From Chrysoperla carnea (taxonomy: Eukaryota > Arthropoda > Insecta > Neuroptera > Chrysopidae), in contig NC_058339.1 in NCBI RefSeq assembly GCF_905475395.1, forward strand, positions 56,367,172 to 56,431,171: 64,000 nt of DNA. Reading direction: 5' to 3'. Each line of letters starts with the position of its first letter. Position 1 is the first letter of the stretch. Shown here in pieces: positions 1-12,660 of the stretch. The translations under genes were made by a program, and so were the position numbers. The notes beneath the pieces were generated by a model. That model worked only from the letters and a program-made list of their open reading frames with translations, ran no database searches and was not told the DNA's origin.

Positions 1-1003
1 ATCTAATTTGCTCTTTATTTTTATTTTTATTTCTGTGTTTTTTATTTTATATTTACAACTTTTCTTATCTTATATTTTATTTTGAGGCTTAATCCCTTGG
101 TTTTTTGATATTTTCATAACGATAATCCTATCTTAGGATTAAAACTTAATATTTTATTGTGTTTTAGGTGAAAGCAGGCAGTTACATTATTTTAGAGGGT
201 GTAACATAAAGATTTATTATTATTATAATCGGGTAAATAATTTTATTTTAATTTTAAGGGTAATATTTTATTATTATTTGTTTCAGGTTGATGCGGTTCT
301 TTTTTCGGATTTGTAAATATTTTTTAATTTTAAGACTTTTTAATTTTAAGAGGTTTAATGCTACTGAAGAGGATTGCCAAAGCAATCGAAACCGGTCTAG
401 CTAATTAATAATTTTATAATCTAGCTAAATATTTTTATTGTGGGTCCTTAAGGGGATATATTTTAACAAAATGCATAATACAGCCCACAGAAATGCTCAG
501 CTTAATTTGAATAATTTTAATCTGTAACTTTATGGGACTGCCAAATCAAGATTTTAGAAAATAGGGAGATCATTCCAATAAAACCTGTTTTTTTTTTTGT
601 CTTCGATCTACTTGAGTCTGTATGTTATATGGGGCCCTTCTCCAAAAAAACTTAGTCTTGACTAAACTGTGATAATAAATAAAAAAAGCTTATTGCTTAT
701 ATTTATCAGCTAATTAATTTATTTTCCATAGCTACAAACACATAAATTGTGCAGTTTTTTCATATTTTATTTTGTATTCTTCACAAATTATTAATATTAT
801 CACAGTATTAAATAATATTATTACATGAATATAAACATATTTAAAATATTCGTGACTATTAGAATATATTTTGATTAGCGAATAAAATCTACCTAAAAAT
901 TAAGTGATATAATTTATAAGTGTAATTAACATTAAGTTACAAACTATAATAAATTTTACTAAATCGCGTCGATAAATCATAAGTATACTCATACTTACTT
1001 AAG
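1..1003. other. Intergenic, no gene seen
   Basis: The stretch is AT-rich with frequent stops in all frames. No conserved domain, RNA gene or splice-bounded exon was found. It holds only short homopolymer and AT tracts. Confidence 0.6.
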
Positions 1004-1181
1004 GTAGTACTATCGGTAATAGACTTTGCAGATTTTATTTTATTTCACAAAACTGGGCGTTCAGATTTTCAGTTCTCTGAAGGCCCCTAAAAATTTAACT
1101 GGTTAATTATGATATAATAATGGACAACTATGCCAAGTTTCATTAAATTCTGAATGCAAAGTCTATTACCGATAGTACTAC
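1004..1181. mobile_element. Small TIR element (MITE), 178 bp
   Basis: Two perfect 27-bp terminal inverted repeats (1004-1030 and 1155-1181, beginning GTAGTACTATCGGTAATAG) bound a short non-coding core. No transposase is present, so this is a non-autonomous DNA element. I could not define a clear target duplication, so the superfamily is undetermined. Confidence 0.75.
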
Positions 1182-1365
1182 TGTAAATAATAAATTTAAT
1201 AAATATTTGCATTATACTTTTTGGCTATATTGGCTATCTTCGTTTATGTTTTCTGGTCAAACTACCAGTAGATATAGCGCAAGCGCAAACTATTTTAGAA
1301 TAACAAATAACGGTATCTATGTTATAGTGTGGACATTATAAATATTTATTTTTTGTATATAAAAC

Positions 1366-1680
1366 TAGCTTGATACCCACTCGCTTCGCTGGGTTAAAAG
1401 TAATAGCTGCCACGTTATAGTCTTAACTGCATGTAGCTGAAGTCATGAATTCAAATTTTCAGTCCGTGAGAAAGAGTCATCAGTTTTCACATTTTTTAAA
1501 CCTATCGAGTTCAATTTAATCACGTACCATGTACACTCAATGTCACAAAAAATGCTCGTTTTAAAACATTCTAAGGTTTACTATTATAACATAACATATG
1601 ATGAGTACGCTTAGAATGTTTTAACTGTGGCATTTTTTTTGACAGTGAGTATACATACAGGTTATGTGGATAGTTTTTAA
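1366..1680 (+). repeat. Interspersed repeat fragment with an internal foldback
   Basis: It begins with a motif containing CTCGCTTCGCTGGGTT, which recurs in closely similar form at about 10,515. Inside it, 1531-1575 and 1610-1653 form a long imperfect inverted repeat with a 34-nt loop. No coding potential was seen. The family is unknown; such motifs often mark the start of short interspersed or Helitron-like repeats, but that is inference. Confidence 0.45.
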
Positions 1681-2154
1681 AATCTTATAAGCCCATTATA
1701 CACTTTGAAAATAACAATGAATATGTTGATCTTAATTTTTCTATATTCAATAAGCAAGATGTTTTGACATTTAAATGATTTAATTCAAGGTATACTTTCA
1801 AGGCCTTCAACATTTTAGGTCACTTCAGAAGAAGTGATTGGAGTAGTTCAATTACAATTAACACTTACAATTAATATAATGACTTTTGACATACTTTTAC
1901 CTTTTTCCAGCTTATTATAATCGAATGAGTTATATTGAAGTTTGTGCTAAATCCAATTCTGAGGCAGGCCTGTAGCCAGACAAGCACAAAGTAAAAAAAG
2001 ACGGACAAGATAAATTTTAAAAAAATATTTATTCCTAAAATCTAAAAAATCTACTCGCACATAAAACATATCTAAGAACACTCTCCATTAAATTACCTTT
2101 TTCCTTAAAGCCTTTTCCAAGCTGAGTCGATTTTGATGATCATCGCTAATTTTT

Positions 2155-2335
2155 TTGTTTTTTTCGGGTACGGAACCCTTAAGTCGCACTTGAAACATAG
2201 CTAAGAACACTCTTCATTAAATTAATTTTTAAACGAAAAAAAAAAATCAAAATAGGTTCATCCGTTTAGACGCTTCGATTCCACAGACAGACAGACAGAT
2301 AGACACACACACACACACACATAAGGGGTTAAAAA
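2155..2335 (+). repeat. Interspersed repeat tail with (CAGA)n(CA)n microsatellite
   Basis: A GGTACGGAACCCTT motif is followed by AATAGGTTCATCCGTTTAG and then a CAGACAGACAGA run passing into a (CA) run. This order is a common tail of arthropod interspersed repeats. No open reading frame is associated. The class (non-LTR or Helitron tail) was not resolved. Confidence 0.5.
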
Positions 2336-3035
2336 TAGTAATCATTTTTGATGATTCACAAAGTTTATAAATTCCTAATACCTTTTAGAACCTTATGGAA
2401 ATTACTAGAGAAATTTTAGAGGTAAGAACATTTTTTGTGTCCAATTTTCTCGTCTATAATGATAATAAATTAACTCCTTATAAATTCTCAATCTTTAAAA
2501 ATATCTTCTATCAACCCATCCTTGAAATGTTAAAACAGAAAATTTTTTAAAATTATACCTAATTTCAATTTGACACACCGGATATGCGTATAACTTGAAA
2601 TAAATTTTAAAAACATTTTTCAATTTTGTAAACAAATTAAATCAAGAAAATTCAAGTGCGTATTAATTTATTATTTAAAAGTCAAAACAAAAAGTGTAAT
2701 AAAAAAATTATTAAATTGCGTTTGTAGCAAACATTTAAAAGTTTTTTTATTTATACATAAATCGATAAAACCACGAACCTTTGCACCTATTAAGGATGTA
2801 GAAAAACAATTTATATAATATGAAAAAATTAAAAATACCTTTACGGAACATATATTTTATAGAAAATTGTATTTTTTTAATATTTGATTACATTAGAATC
2901 AAGGAAAATACGTAAAAAACGAAATCACCTTATCTGACTCACTCACTGTGTGAGTAAGGTTCAATGAATAAAAAAATATTGTTTGTTTACATTTTATATC
3001 CTATACAGATGTTTTTTTTTGCGTATATATAAATA

Positions 3036-3662
3036 CAGTGAAACTTGGTTAAGTGGGACCTGAATAAGTAAGAAACCTCCTTAACTGGGACTCATGTTGA
3101 GGTCCCAACACTTTGGTACTGAATTACCTCTGCTAGTGGGACGAAGCAACTGGGATAACATCGTGTTCTTTGTTTACTTACTTATTCTTATTCTACCCGC
3201 CATGCCAATTTCGCACTTAACTAAGAGCCTCAATGACCTTCAGTTTTTGTTTTGCTTTACTATCGTATGGGTGTTTATTTGAAAAATTTCGAAACGAAGG
3301 CTAAAATCGTTATTAGTATGTGAAAAACTGAAGTTAATATGCGTTTATGAAAGTCGGAAAACACGCGATGAAGTCTGTGTCGAATTTAATGTGCCAAAAT
3401 CTACTCTTTATAGAATTCTGAATAAAGATAAAATTCAATCACAATGTTCTGAAGAACAAGGAAAACTAAAACTTTTGTATTACCTTTATTATCTTTTTTT
3501 GATTCAATAATACGTTATTATACTCTATTAATGGAACCCTCTGTAAATGAGACAGGTATTTATTTATACCTGGATATCTGAGACACTGGATAAGTGGAAT
3601 ACCTCTATAAGTGAGACAAATTTGCAGGTATCTTGATGAGGTCACTTACACAGGTTTCACTG
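3036..3662 (+). mobile_element. Deleted pogo/Tigger-type DNA transposon
   Basis: The termini are inverted repeats starting CAGTGAAAC (3036) and ending GTTTCACTG (3662), flanked by TA on both sides as expected for the Tc1/mariner-pogo superfamily. At about 3293-3500 (+) a frame encodes a piece that looks like the N-terminal helix-turn-helix of pogo-type transposases; recognisable stretches are EKLKLICVYESRKTRDEV and FNVPKSTLYRILNKDKI. The CENP-B-like second DNA-binding half and the DDE catalytic domain are absent, so it cannot be autonomous. Both subterminal regions carry several degenerate copies of a GTGGGAC/GTGAGAC motif. Confidence 0.75.
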
Positions 3663-6600
3663 TATATATATGTTGTTTTTTTTAATATTCGTACATAATT
3701 TAGTGACCATGCAAATCAGTTTTTCTAATGATAACAAGCAAACGGCAAAATTTCATTTTATTCAATGTTGTTTAATATTTAAAAAAATTAAGTACTCGTT
3801 CAGAACACCGCAGTTAGTAGACCGCAAGCCCACGCCGGTAAAACTTACTGGTTACATTAGCGTTGAAGGATATCTATTTTAACAAAATACAAAATAAAGA
3901 CGTCAGAAATGCTCATTTTAATTTAAATAATAAAAAATGGTGATGGGACGAGTGTTCGCGAATGCGAATGTTAACTTTTTAAATAAAGCGCTCGCTTTTT
4001 AAATAAAATTATTAAACTTTTTAAATAAAATTATTATGTATTACTTAATACATACAATTCCTTGTTAGCTTAAAAGAGTCCGTCGTATAAGTAAATTAGA
4101 AGCAAACTGCACTTTGGTTTGATTCGAGTGTCTCCCACACAATCGCTTTGTCTCTTTCTACAGAGCGGGCAACTTTAGCTCAACTGTCATTTTTACTCAA
4201 AATGTTACATTTTCAGTAACATTAAACGTTTTCTGTTTGTTATTCTGGGGCGGTAATGTGTGGTAGTTAGAAATATAATCCCGTTAAAACGGTATGTTTC
4301 GGACGTCAGACTGGATAAATTTGACCACATAATCTTTCATTTACAAAAAGTACGTAGTCGTAAATAATCAATACACGGTTTAACTGACATGTTTAGAGGC
4401 ATAAAGCTCGAAAAAACAGCTTTTCTGAGAATCGTTACAATAATAAATTAAAGTAGACTCGTCAAAACAAAACCACTCACGAAGTTTGGAACGTGTAGTA
4501 ATAACTGAAAAAATTACGTGATGTACTGGGGACTATTATTATTATCATCACTGTAGGACGATGAACTTATTAGTCCTTTGCCATGAACTTGCACTTAACT
4601 TTCTTTATACACAACATTATTTATTTACATCGTACAGTACATATATACAGCGTGTGTCATATAAAATATTTTGTCCTAGAAATTTTCTATTGGAATGCGC
4701 ATTGGCAATTCTAATACTTTTATGAAGGATTTGGCATCAGAAAAGTCTTGTTTACACTATTCGATGTTAAATACATCTACGACTAAATAATAATTTCCAT
4801 ACCCAAAGAAAAGTAACAATACTTTTAATGTGATTTTACAATAGTTTATATGGTTAAAAGTTTTAGTTAGTACAACACTGTTTCCAAAACTTCTTTTGTA
4901 AAATTACAATTGAGTAGATGTATGATTCGAATTTACCACATTTATCCATAATAATGTAAAAGTAGACTTGATACCATAACAAAATTTGAAAGTTAAATTA
5001 AAATCGATTAAAAAACGAAGCTTTGAGAAGTTATTTTCAAAGATCGTCTCTTTCTTGCAAAACACAGATTTATATGTAATCTCTATGGTGATACCGTACA
5101 ATGACGTCACTTTTAAAGTATCTTCCTCTGTGTTTAATTAGGAGTTTAAAACGTTCATATTTTGGAATTCTTTTTGTTTCTCCTACAAACGTATTTTTTA
5201 GCACACTGTATTGAGATATTGTTATTGTATTTATATACTATTTTTGTTATTGTTATTGTTATTATACAATTTTGCATTATAGTCTCAGTCGATGCGGCAA
5301 CGGGAACCAAAATAATACTTTCTAGATAATAAACATACATACTATACTTCATTATTTTATTATAAAATGTTATTTTATTTATTTTTAGTATTCCGTACCA
5401 AAAAACAATACACCTATGTCTATTATTGACAACATCACAGAACTTGAATTATTTTCTTTAAATCATGTTTATATATTTTGAATCCGAAGCATTGAATCAT
5501 TTTGCCGTAAATTTCTAAACGAAACGTGTCCCTTTTAATTTTTCTTATCTAAAATAATCTTTACTACAAGTGGTGCCTTTTGTATTTTGTTTTTCCCTCA
5601 TAATTTTTAAGCGTTTTATTATTTCAAAGTTTTAAAATTATTGTAATTTATTATTATTGATCATAAATTGATATTTTAAAAAGGTATTCCTTATTAATAT
5701 TAAAATATATTTTTAACAGTATGCTATTATAAAATAATATAAATAAAACTTAAACAATATCAATGAATAATAAGCACCTATTTTAATATTGAATAATTCG
5801 TCTGTGAATGTCGCTACTAACACAGTTCTATAATTCAGACAACAGTCTTAAAACTTCATAAAAATCAAAAAGTTTTCAGACAGTTCACAGCTGTTAAATT
5901 TGATCTGACTGGTTAATGATCAGACAAAATATTGAAAACAAATTAATTTGAAATTGAAATTCATTCTGATTAACATAATTTTATGTATAATGTAAAGAAA
6001 TTTGTTGCTTCATCGATTTTTTTTAAATTTTATCTTTACAAAACAAACTGACCTTAATATTTTATTAATGTGGATGACTTCTGAACTCAATGTCATGTTT
6101 ATATTTTTACCATAATAAATATTATTAATACCTTTTCAAAATATTAGATAATATTTTTTATAAACAAAAAATAATATGGTCAATATTTTATACATCTAGG
6201 ATACAGACGCAAATCTTCGTTGCTAGGCAACCAATTTATGTAAAAAAAACGTTCTTTTGTTTCAAATTCAATCTTTAAGTTCGAAGTATAGGGCTTTTCA
6301 TTTACAAAATGAATCTTTTTTGTTCCGGACTGTTTTCAATCAAGTAAATACATATCTTATATCTTTATTAAAAAGCGCTGCTTGAAAAAGATAAAATATA
6401 TTTAACTTTCTTAGGTTGAATAGTTTTTTGACAACTGTCCGAAACAAAAGCAAATCGATGAAAAGGTCTATTATAAATAGACCACGCCATCTGTGAGTTA
6501 ATAAAACAAGTTATCCCAAATCTTAGTTTGTAATGCACTTTGTCACTTAGTTGGATAAATCTAACGGATTTTGGCAATGAATTCGAAAAATTTTTGCAAC

Positions 6601-6894
6601 TCAAAATTCACAACTGTACACAGACCAAAACCGATAGACGCACTGGCTTCGCTGAAGTTTATGAACTAATTTAGAGGGCTGTCACTAGAGTCAACCTTTC
6701 TTATTATGGGTTCTAAAATTATTCCGCATAAAATGTTACGTAATAGGGTACTTTCGGTAGTGAAAAATAAATTATAAAATTTCATAAAAATTAAAATTTA
6801 TGTTGAAATAAATATACTTAGATATTCTGATTTTGAATCATAAAAGCACATTATTGTTTTATTATAATAAAATTAAAAGTCGTAATTTCTAATT
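3663..6894. other. Intergenic, no gene seen
   Basis: The sequence is AT-rich; the open frames are short (up to about 80 codons) and lack splice-bounded or conserved character. The segment near 4120-4270 is slightly GC-richer, but no product was recognised. Confidence 0.5.
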
Positions 6895-7080
6895 TGAATA
6901 TCACGTGACCTTAAACACGAGTCGCCATGATGTGACATCATATAGACAAAAATAATATGCATTAATTACTAATTTGTTGTTATGGCTTTCATAGTAATTA
7001 TAGGTTTTATACATATATTAATTACATTCACGACTATTGTTTTTACCAATATTACGTCACCAAAATGGCTGACAGCGTTT
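6895..7080. promoter_or_regulatory. Candidate regulatory segment with a CLEAR-type E-box
   Basis: TCACGTGAC lies at 6901-6909, followed by a palindromic TGATGTGACATCA block (about 6928-6940), and AAAATGGCTGAC lies at about 7062-7073. TCACGTGAC is the core of the motif bound by MITF/TFEB-family factors. The next gene downstream on the plus strand encodes the autophagy co-factor TP53INP/DOR, whose visible coding start follows a splice acceptor, so its promoter must lie upstream. Linking this site to that gene is inference; chance occurrence is possible. Confidence 0.25.
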
Positions 7081-7547
7081 TTGCGAAAATAAAAAAGGTT
7101 TAAAATTTATAACAAGAAAGCGTGTTTATTTTGGCGACATATATTTTTTTGTGACTTTTTCTTAGGAAAGTCAACATTTTGAAGTACTTTTTCAAACATA
7201 GACATACAAATTTACTGAGTATTTGAATTTTTATTTTTGTATCGAATTTTACGAGGCAATCTAAAGTACGATCTAGATACAGAGAGTAACAAAATTGTTC
7301 TGATTTTGTATCCAATTATCCCATCTGGCAGCTCTGCTAATTTCTATATTAGTGTCAAAAAAGTGTCTTTAATGGGTGTCAACTTTCCAATCCCTTTCTT
7401 CTTTTTTTACTCAAAAAAACATAATTTTTCGCGGTTTTTATACACCTCTAGTTTAAAAAAATTTGTGTATTGAGTTCATGTTAAGGAAATGCCTTTAGGA
7501 TGTTTTAAAAAGACAAATGTTTGCAAAAGACAAAAAGCATATAACAA

Positions 7548-8015
7548 CAAGTGAAAACAAACAATTGACTGAGTTAATTGTTGAAATACCATGCATAGAC
7601 AGTGTTGAATACTCTATCACATTACACATACAAACATGTGACACATACATAACTGATATTCCCATATAATACATACTATACAATTTACGCCTAATTTGCT
7701 CCCTCACAGGTAAACAGTGATGTTTATGAAAAATGTTTCAAACAAAAGTTGTTTTTTTTATAAGGAACTCACTTTTTACGTCCTGAGTGCGCTGTAAAAA
7801 TTTCAGCTTGATATCTTTTTTCGTTTTTGAGTTATCGTGTCCATAGACGAACGGACAGCCGTAAATGGACTAATTAGAAGATTTTATGAGCACCTATACC
7901 AAAATTTTGTTCGTAGCATCAATATTTTTAAGCGTTACAAACTTGGGACTAAACTTAGTATACCTTGCATATTACATATGTACAATTATACATGGTACAT
8001 AATAAGAAAAATTAT
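7548..8015 (+). repeat. R1 interspersed repeat, copy a
   Basis: It matches the 38.2-38.8 kb copy in reverse orientation: it opens with AACAAGTGAAAACAAACAAT, passes through CAAACATGTGACACATACAT and AACAGTGATGTTTATG, and ends with ACTTGGGACTAAACTTAGTA and a run similar to ATACATGGTA. The central part around the TTCTATCTCTAACGGTTTAC region of other copies is deleted here. No protein is encoded. The short open frames here are translations of the repeat. Confidence 0.7.
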
Positions 8016-8305
8016 ATGAGGGGAAAATGTGACTTAAATAATGGAGCTCTATGCTAATCACGAGTTTTTTTAATTTAAAATGCTCTCAACCCAATATTCA
8101 AGGGTTATTATTATTATACTAAACTAAAGTAATAAAATAGAAAAAAATGAAGAAACTTTCGAAGGTTATTTTTTATAATTTATGTTATAAATTTGATTTT
8201 TTTTTTTATAAATTTGACTTTGCAATATAACTGGTTTTATTTTATAATAATTATAATTGTTTCTTATTAATTTAAAAATACAGTCTAAGCAAAATCAAGT
8301 TAATA

Positions 8306-8870
8306 GGGTGATTCATTATTTTATATTTCAAACTAGTATCAGCTGATTCCAAAATAATTACTTTAGATTTTCTAGAAGATTCACCGAAATTTAGAGTATA
8401 AGAAAACATATGCTTAATCGCACCATTTTCGGAAATTTTCAAATGATTTTTTACTACTAATTCTTAGCAATACACAGTTGATTAAAATTTATTATAATTC
8501 TATTCGTTGGGTGCGTAGCCATGGTAAGGACAATCAAACCAACGCCAGCGCTTCCAGTGGATATCTTTGGCGGCTGTTAGGACTAATTTTCAATTGTTTG
8601 CATGTAAATGGTATAGTAAATATAAAATTAAAATTATTGAAAAATTACAGCTAATTAAACTTGAACTCCTTGAAATAAAAATCATGCACGGGGCTAATAT
8701 GTAAAATAAAAAAATTAACCATTTAATATATTTTACAATAGAGCGATCTGCGATTCGCTTCATGAAAAAGACATCAAAACTATAAAATCGCAAAATGTGA
8801 ACAAGTTTAAATTTTATTACCGCAACAGGTTAATAAAATATAATGTAGAAAAAAAATGAATGAATCACCC
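8306..8870. mobile_element. Non-autonomous TIR element, about 565 bp
   Basis: GGGTGATTCATT at 8306-8317 is inverted at 8859-8870 (AATGAATCACCC). The interior lacks a transposase and includes a GC-richer patch near 8510-8585. The ends and size fit a non-autonomous DNA transposon; a target duplication is not clear. Moderate confidence because the perfect repeat is only 12 bp. Confidence 0.45.
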
Positions 8871-10500
8871 AACCCAATAAAGATAACGATATTGATTTGT
8901 TTTACCTTTATTATATACCACCATTCATACACATACACGTCAAATCTATGTTTACACACATAATACATGTATACTCGCGTTCAAAAAATATGACACTTTA
9001 ATATTAATGCTAATAATGCATAAACGTTGCATTTTTTTGACGTAAAATATCTGTGTACTTAAGTACGATTTCGTTGAATACTATTTCATCCAAAAAAGTC
9101 GACATATGAAAATACGCCAGTTTATCTTTTCTTTCTCAAATGAAACAAGAAAATCCATTTTAAAATTTTCCGAAACAATTTAGAAGCTTCTTTTTTTTAG
9201 GCATGCAAATTTCTTTTGATTTGTTCAAATTTTTATAACTATTCAATATTTCTCAAAAGCGATCGTTTTTTGACATTGTAAGAATAGGTGGGTAAAATGA
9301 TGCCATTGAATATTTTACCAAACAGTTCACATAAAATATTAATTGTTCTTTTACATTGCATCAACGATTAGTGTGAAAACAAAAATCATTTTTAAAATTA
9401 TCTAAATCAATATATTCAAGACTCGCCACATGATGAGGAGTCATTTTACCTGTTATAATTTTACACAAAATAGGGATCATTTTAACGCTTATAATGAGGA
9501 TCATTTTACTTGTAAGGACATATTTGAATGTCGTCAAAAAAACTGACCTTAAAATTTATCAAAATGTGTTATGATATTATTAAAAGTAAACAGAAGCCAA
9601 AAGTAAAACAACCAGCCGGCGAAAACTAACACAAAAAATAGAAATTTGTCTTACCATACATCATAAGCAGTAAAATTAACATTTTTGCTACGAAACACAA
9701 AATAGCTTAACCATCACCATAAGTCTTTGTTAAAAGATTAATTTGATTAAGTGGAAGCCGTCTAGCGATAAATATACTAGATGGCTTTAATGGTTTCCTT
9801 AAAACAACAAGGGATCTCTTTTCTCTGAAGGCTCATTATAAAGCAGAGCTACCTACAGCTGTTTGAAATTTTGTGTTAAAAAAATTTTCTTTTAATACTT
9901 TGGTTAAATCGAGTATATACTGATATTGATTTGTAGGTAATTAAGCAACCGCACTGTACGTATGTATATTATTGTATGTACCTAGGTAATTACTAATAAG
10001 TATGTTCTTAGAAAAATTGTATATTAAAATGAAAATCAAATTATAATGTAAAACACTCCTACAACCAAAGAACTCTTTTTACTACAAATGTTATAGCTTG
10101 GGGAGTGTTATAAAAATCGTGTTATTAATTACACGAGTTTATTATGAATTTTATATATTATTAAGAAACATTTTAGCATAACTAATTAGGTATATAAATA
10201 AAATGTCCTCTTTTTTTTTATAAACTCATAAGTATGGATCGAATTATATACAGTAAAACACCGTGCTTATAATAACACTATAATAACTTGGTTCTTAAAA
10301 TACAGAGAAATTTGCTGGGTTTAAAATAAAAAATTAAGCAATTAATTTTTATTTTTATTATTCTTCAATTCAAAAAATTATTGTATTTTACAATAAAATT
10401 ATCTTATCGCAATAATTGATTTTAGTTTTACTAACGAAAAGAACTTTCCTTAAAATTAATAGTTTGTCACTTCAATCATTCAGATTTTATTTTATTATAT
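8871..10500. other. Intergenic, no gene seen
   Basis: The sequence is AT-rich. Between about 9290 and 9520 several degenerate copies of a GGATCATTTTA/GTCATTTTACC motif suggest a decayed repeat. No coding region was supported. Confidence 0.5.
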
Positions 10501-10504
10501 TTAT

Positions 10505-11010
10505 TACTACCTGCAAACACCCGCTTCGCTGGTTTTTTTAAACACAGTTTAATATATTTTAGAGGTTTCCAGATTGTTCTTTCAATTTTTAAAATAGGCC
10601 AGAATATATTCTAGAATGATTAAAATCATTTTTAATTCATTTAAAACATCTCAATATATTTTAGAACTTTCTCGATCATTCTTAAAATTTCTAAAACTAT
10701 CCAGAATATTCTAAGACTCAATCAAAATATTTTCAATTCTCGAGCTTTACTCGGTATTTTTGATTTAAAAAGGCACAAATTTTATCACTAATATAAGAAC
10801 CATTAAAATGTCTCCACACAAATACGAAGAGTCATATTTTTCAGTCAATGTTTCAGTTTTTCCTGAAAACACAGGTAAAACGACGTTTTCTAAAAATAAA
10901 TCCTAGCTAGAGCGATTTTTCGCTCCAAAAACCCTAAGCATACTAATTTTCATGAAAATCGTTTGAACCGTTCCTGAGATTGCTGATTTATAGATATATA
11001 TATATATATA
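10505..11010 (+). repeat. Interspersed repeat just upstream of the TP53INP exon
   Basis: It starts with CACCCGCTTCGCTGG, similar to the repeat at 1366. It ends with CATGAAAATCGTTTGAACCG, GTTCCTGAGATTG and an (AT) run, a typical tail of arthropod interspersed repeats. It contains many TATTCTAGAA-like motifs at its 5' side. It lies entirely within the intron upstream of the first visible TP53INP coding exon. No protein is encoded. Confidence 0.5.
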
Positions 11011-11124
11011 TAGAATTAATAAGACAAAACATTTTAAAATATTACACTATGTATAAATAATTAAAGTTTTAAAATTGAATAAGTTTTATTTCAAAACTAA
11101 TGATTGTATTTTGTTTATTTGCAG

Positions 11125-12273
11125 AAGATGTTCAATTCTTTGGCCAGCTACCTCCTGGGCACAACAAGTGTCGATCCTGTACCTGAAGCTACAGAGTTGA
11201 GATTAACAAGTATGCCAGGCGATGATGATTGGGTGCTTATTGATCGTACTGGTAGTGCAGGTGAAAGTGATACAGAAACCTCTATAGAAAGTATAGGTGA
11301 TATCGATGATGATGCTGTTCGAATAATTACTCGAACATCGTCATCCTCCTCAATTCAAAGGAGTTCGTCGTGTTCTTCTTTACCATGTACATCGATAGAA
11401 GAGTCATGGTTTATAACCCCACCACCATGTTTCACATCGGCGGGTCCTATACACATGGAAACGTCACCATTAGAAAATTTATTAATTGAGCATCCCAGTA
11501 TGTCTGTATATCAACATTCAACAAATACGACATTAATGTCGTTACGACGGCACAATTCTGCACCTAGTTCAGCTTCCTCTGTGCATGCAGAGGATCAGGA
11601 GGTAGATCGGCTAGAAGATACGGCAGCAACTCCTTACGCTTCTGTAGTCACGGGGAATGATAGAGAAGTACCTCGACCAAATAACCCACGTCCTCATCAA
11701 AATAATCTTAATCATTCCCTTCGACAACAGCAAGAGAGGCAGTGCCTTAATGTTCGGAATGCCCAAAAGGTGAGTTTATAAATTTGTCTGTCTTAAAAAA
11801 ATTCTAAACAATCGATAAAACGCTGTAATTTTGACTCAAAAAATACAAAATTCAATTGACGATTGGACGACTATTTTCTCAGATTTGCTTAGAATCTTGA
11901 TTTTTAGCAATGTATCCACGGTCTAAAATATACAATGTATAATCATCAAAATATTAACCAAAAATTATGACTGTAACACTGATTTCGCGACCTTAGTTAC
12001 TCAGCATAATTATTCGTGTATTCCCTCGGGCTATTCCCAAAACATTTCTAACGACATCAAACGTTTTGTCATATCAATTATTTAACAATTTTACTAATTA
12101 ATCAATTTTATTTCTAGGTAAAAATACAAAAGGCATGCCAAACACTAAAAAAAAATTATATAGAAAGAAACAACAAGGCTCGTGAAGTTAATTTCCGTAA
12201 TCGACGACAAAGACGAGGTGAACGGTCGCAGGGAGCTCTGCGATCAAATGTAAATAACAATCGTAAGTGCTGA
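11125..12273 (+). CDS. TP53INP/DOR family protein (tumour protein p53-inducible nuclear protein), 265 aa
   Basis: Members of this family shuttle between nucleus and autophagosomes, bind LC3/GABARAP (Atg8) proteins and act as nuclear-receptor co-activators. Two exons are visible: 11125-11769 and 12118-12273, joined in phase 0 (donor GTGAGT, acceptor TTTCTAG). I place the start at 11128 because an acceptor (TTTGCAG) ends at 11124; the upstream ATG at 11104 would be intronic. Signatures: an acidic run followed by the LIR core W35-V-L-I38, ESWFITPPPCF at residues 92-102, and PLENLLIEHPSMSVY at 114-128, the family's hallmark blocks. The C-terminus is basic (RNRRQRRGER), as expected for its nuclear/nucleolar targeting region. 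A 5' non-coding exon must exist upstream. The family call is strong; the vertebrate paralogues 1 and 2 are not resolved in insects. Confidence 0.93.
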
Positions 12274-12660
12274 GCTAGCCCAGCTCACTCGATCTCAGGC
12301 CCAGCACTAATATAATTATATTTGTATGAAGTATTAGGAATCAATTTTTAATAATTATGTATTTATGTTGTTCTATAGTTATTATTTTCAAATAATATTA
12401 TTAATTGCAATAATTTTTTTACAAGTCACAAACATATTTAAACAAAATAAACTGTGATCAAATAAGAGTTATACATTTTTATATAGAAATAAAAACAAAA
12501 CGGAAAGAGATATCAATATGATCTTTTTCAATTTTAGACAATGGGTCATGGCATTTTTAGTTCATGTAAATAAACGCTTCTTCGAGAGAAAAAAAGCCTA
12601 GTTTCATTTTCAAATATTCGATTCAATTATACTTCCATATCACAAACACACACTAAACTG
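12274..12660 (+). other. 3' UTR of the TP53INP gene
   Basis: This is non-coding AT-rich sequence after the TGA at 12271-12273. AATAAA hexamers occur near 12446 and 12487, so the transcript probably ends by about 12.5 kb. Nothing else was seen before the minus-strand exon at 12.66 kb. Confidence 0.5.

Noticed and set aside
3094-3882. Open frames starting at 3094 and 3670 as small proteins.
   Set aside because: The first lies inside the pogo-type element in a non-transposase frame; the second follows its end with no conserved features.
11104-11127. Earlier ATG giving a longer TP53INP N-terminus (MYFVYLQK).
   Set aside because: These codons overlap the polypyrimidine tract and AG acceptor at 11124; the family starts at MFNSLASYLLG.
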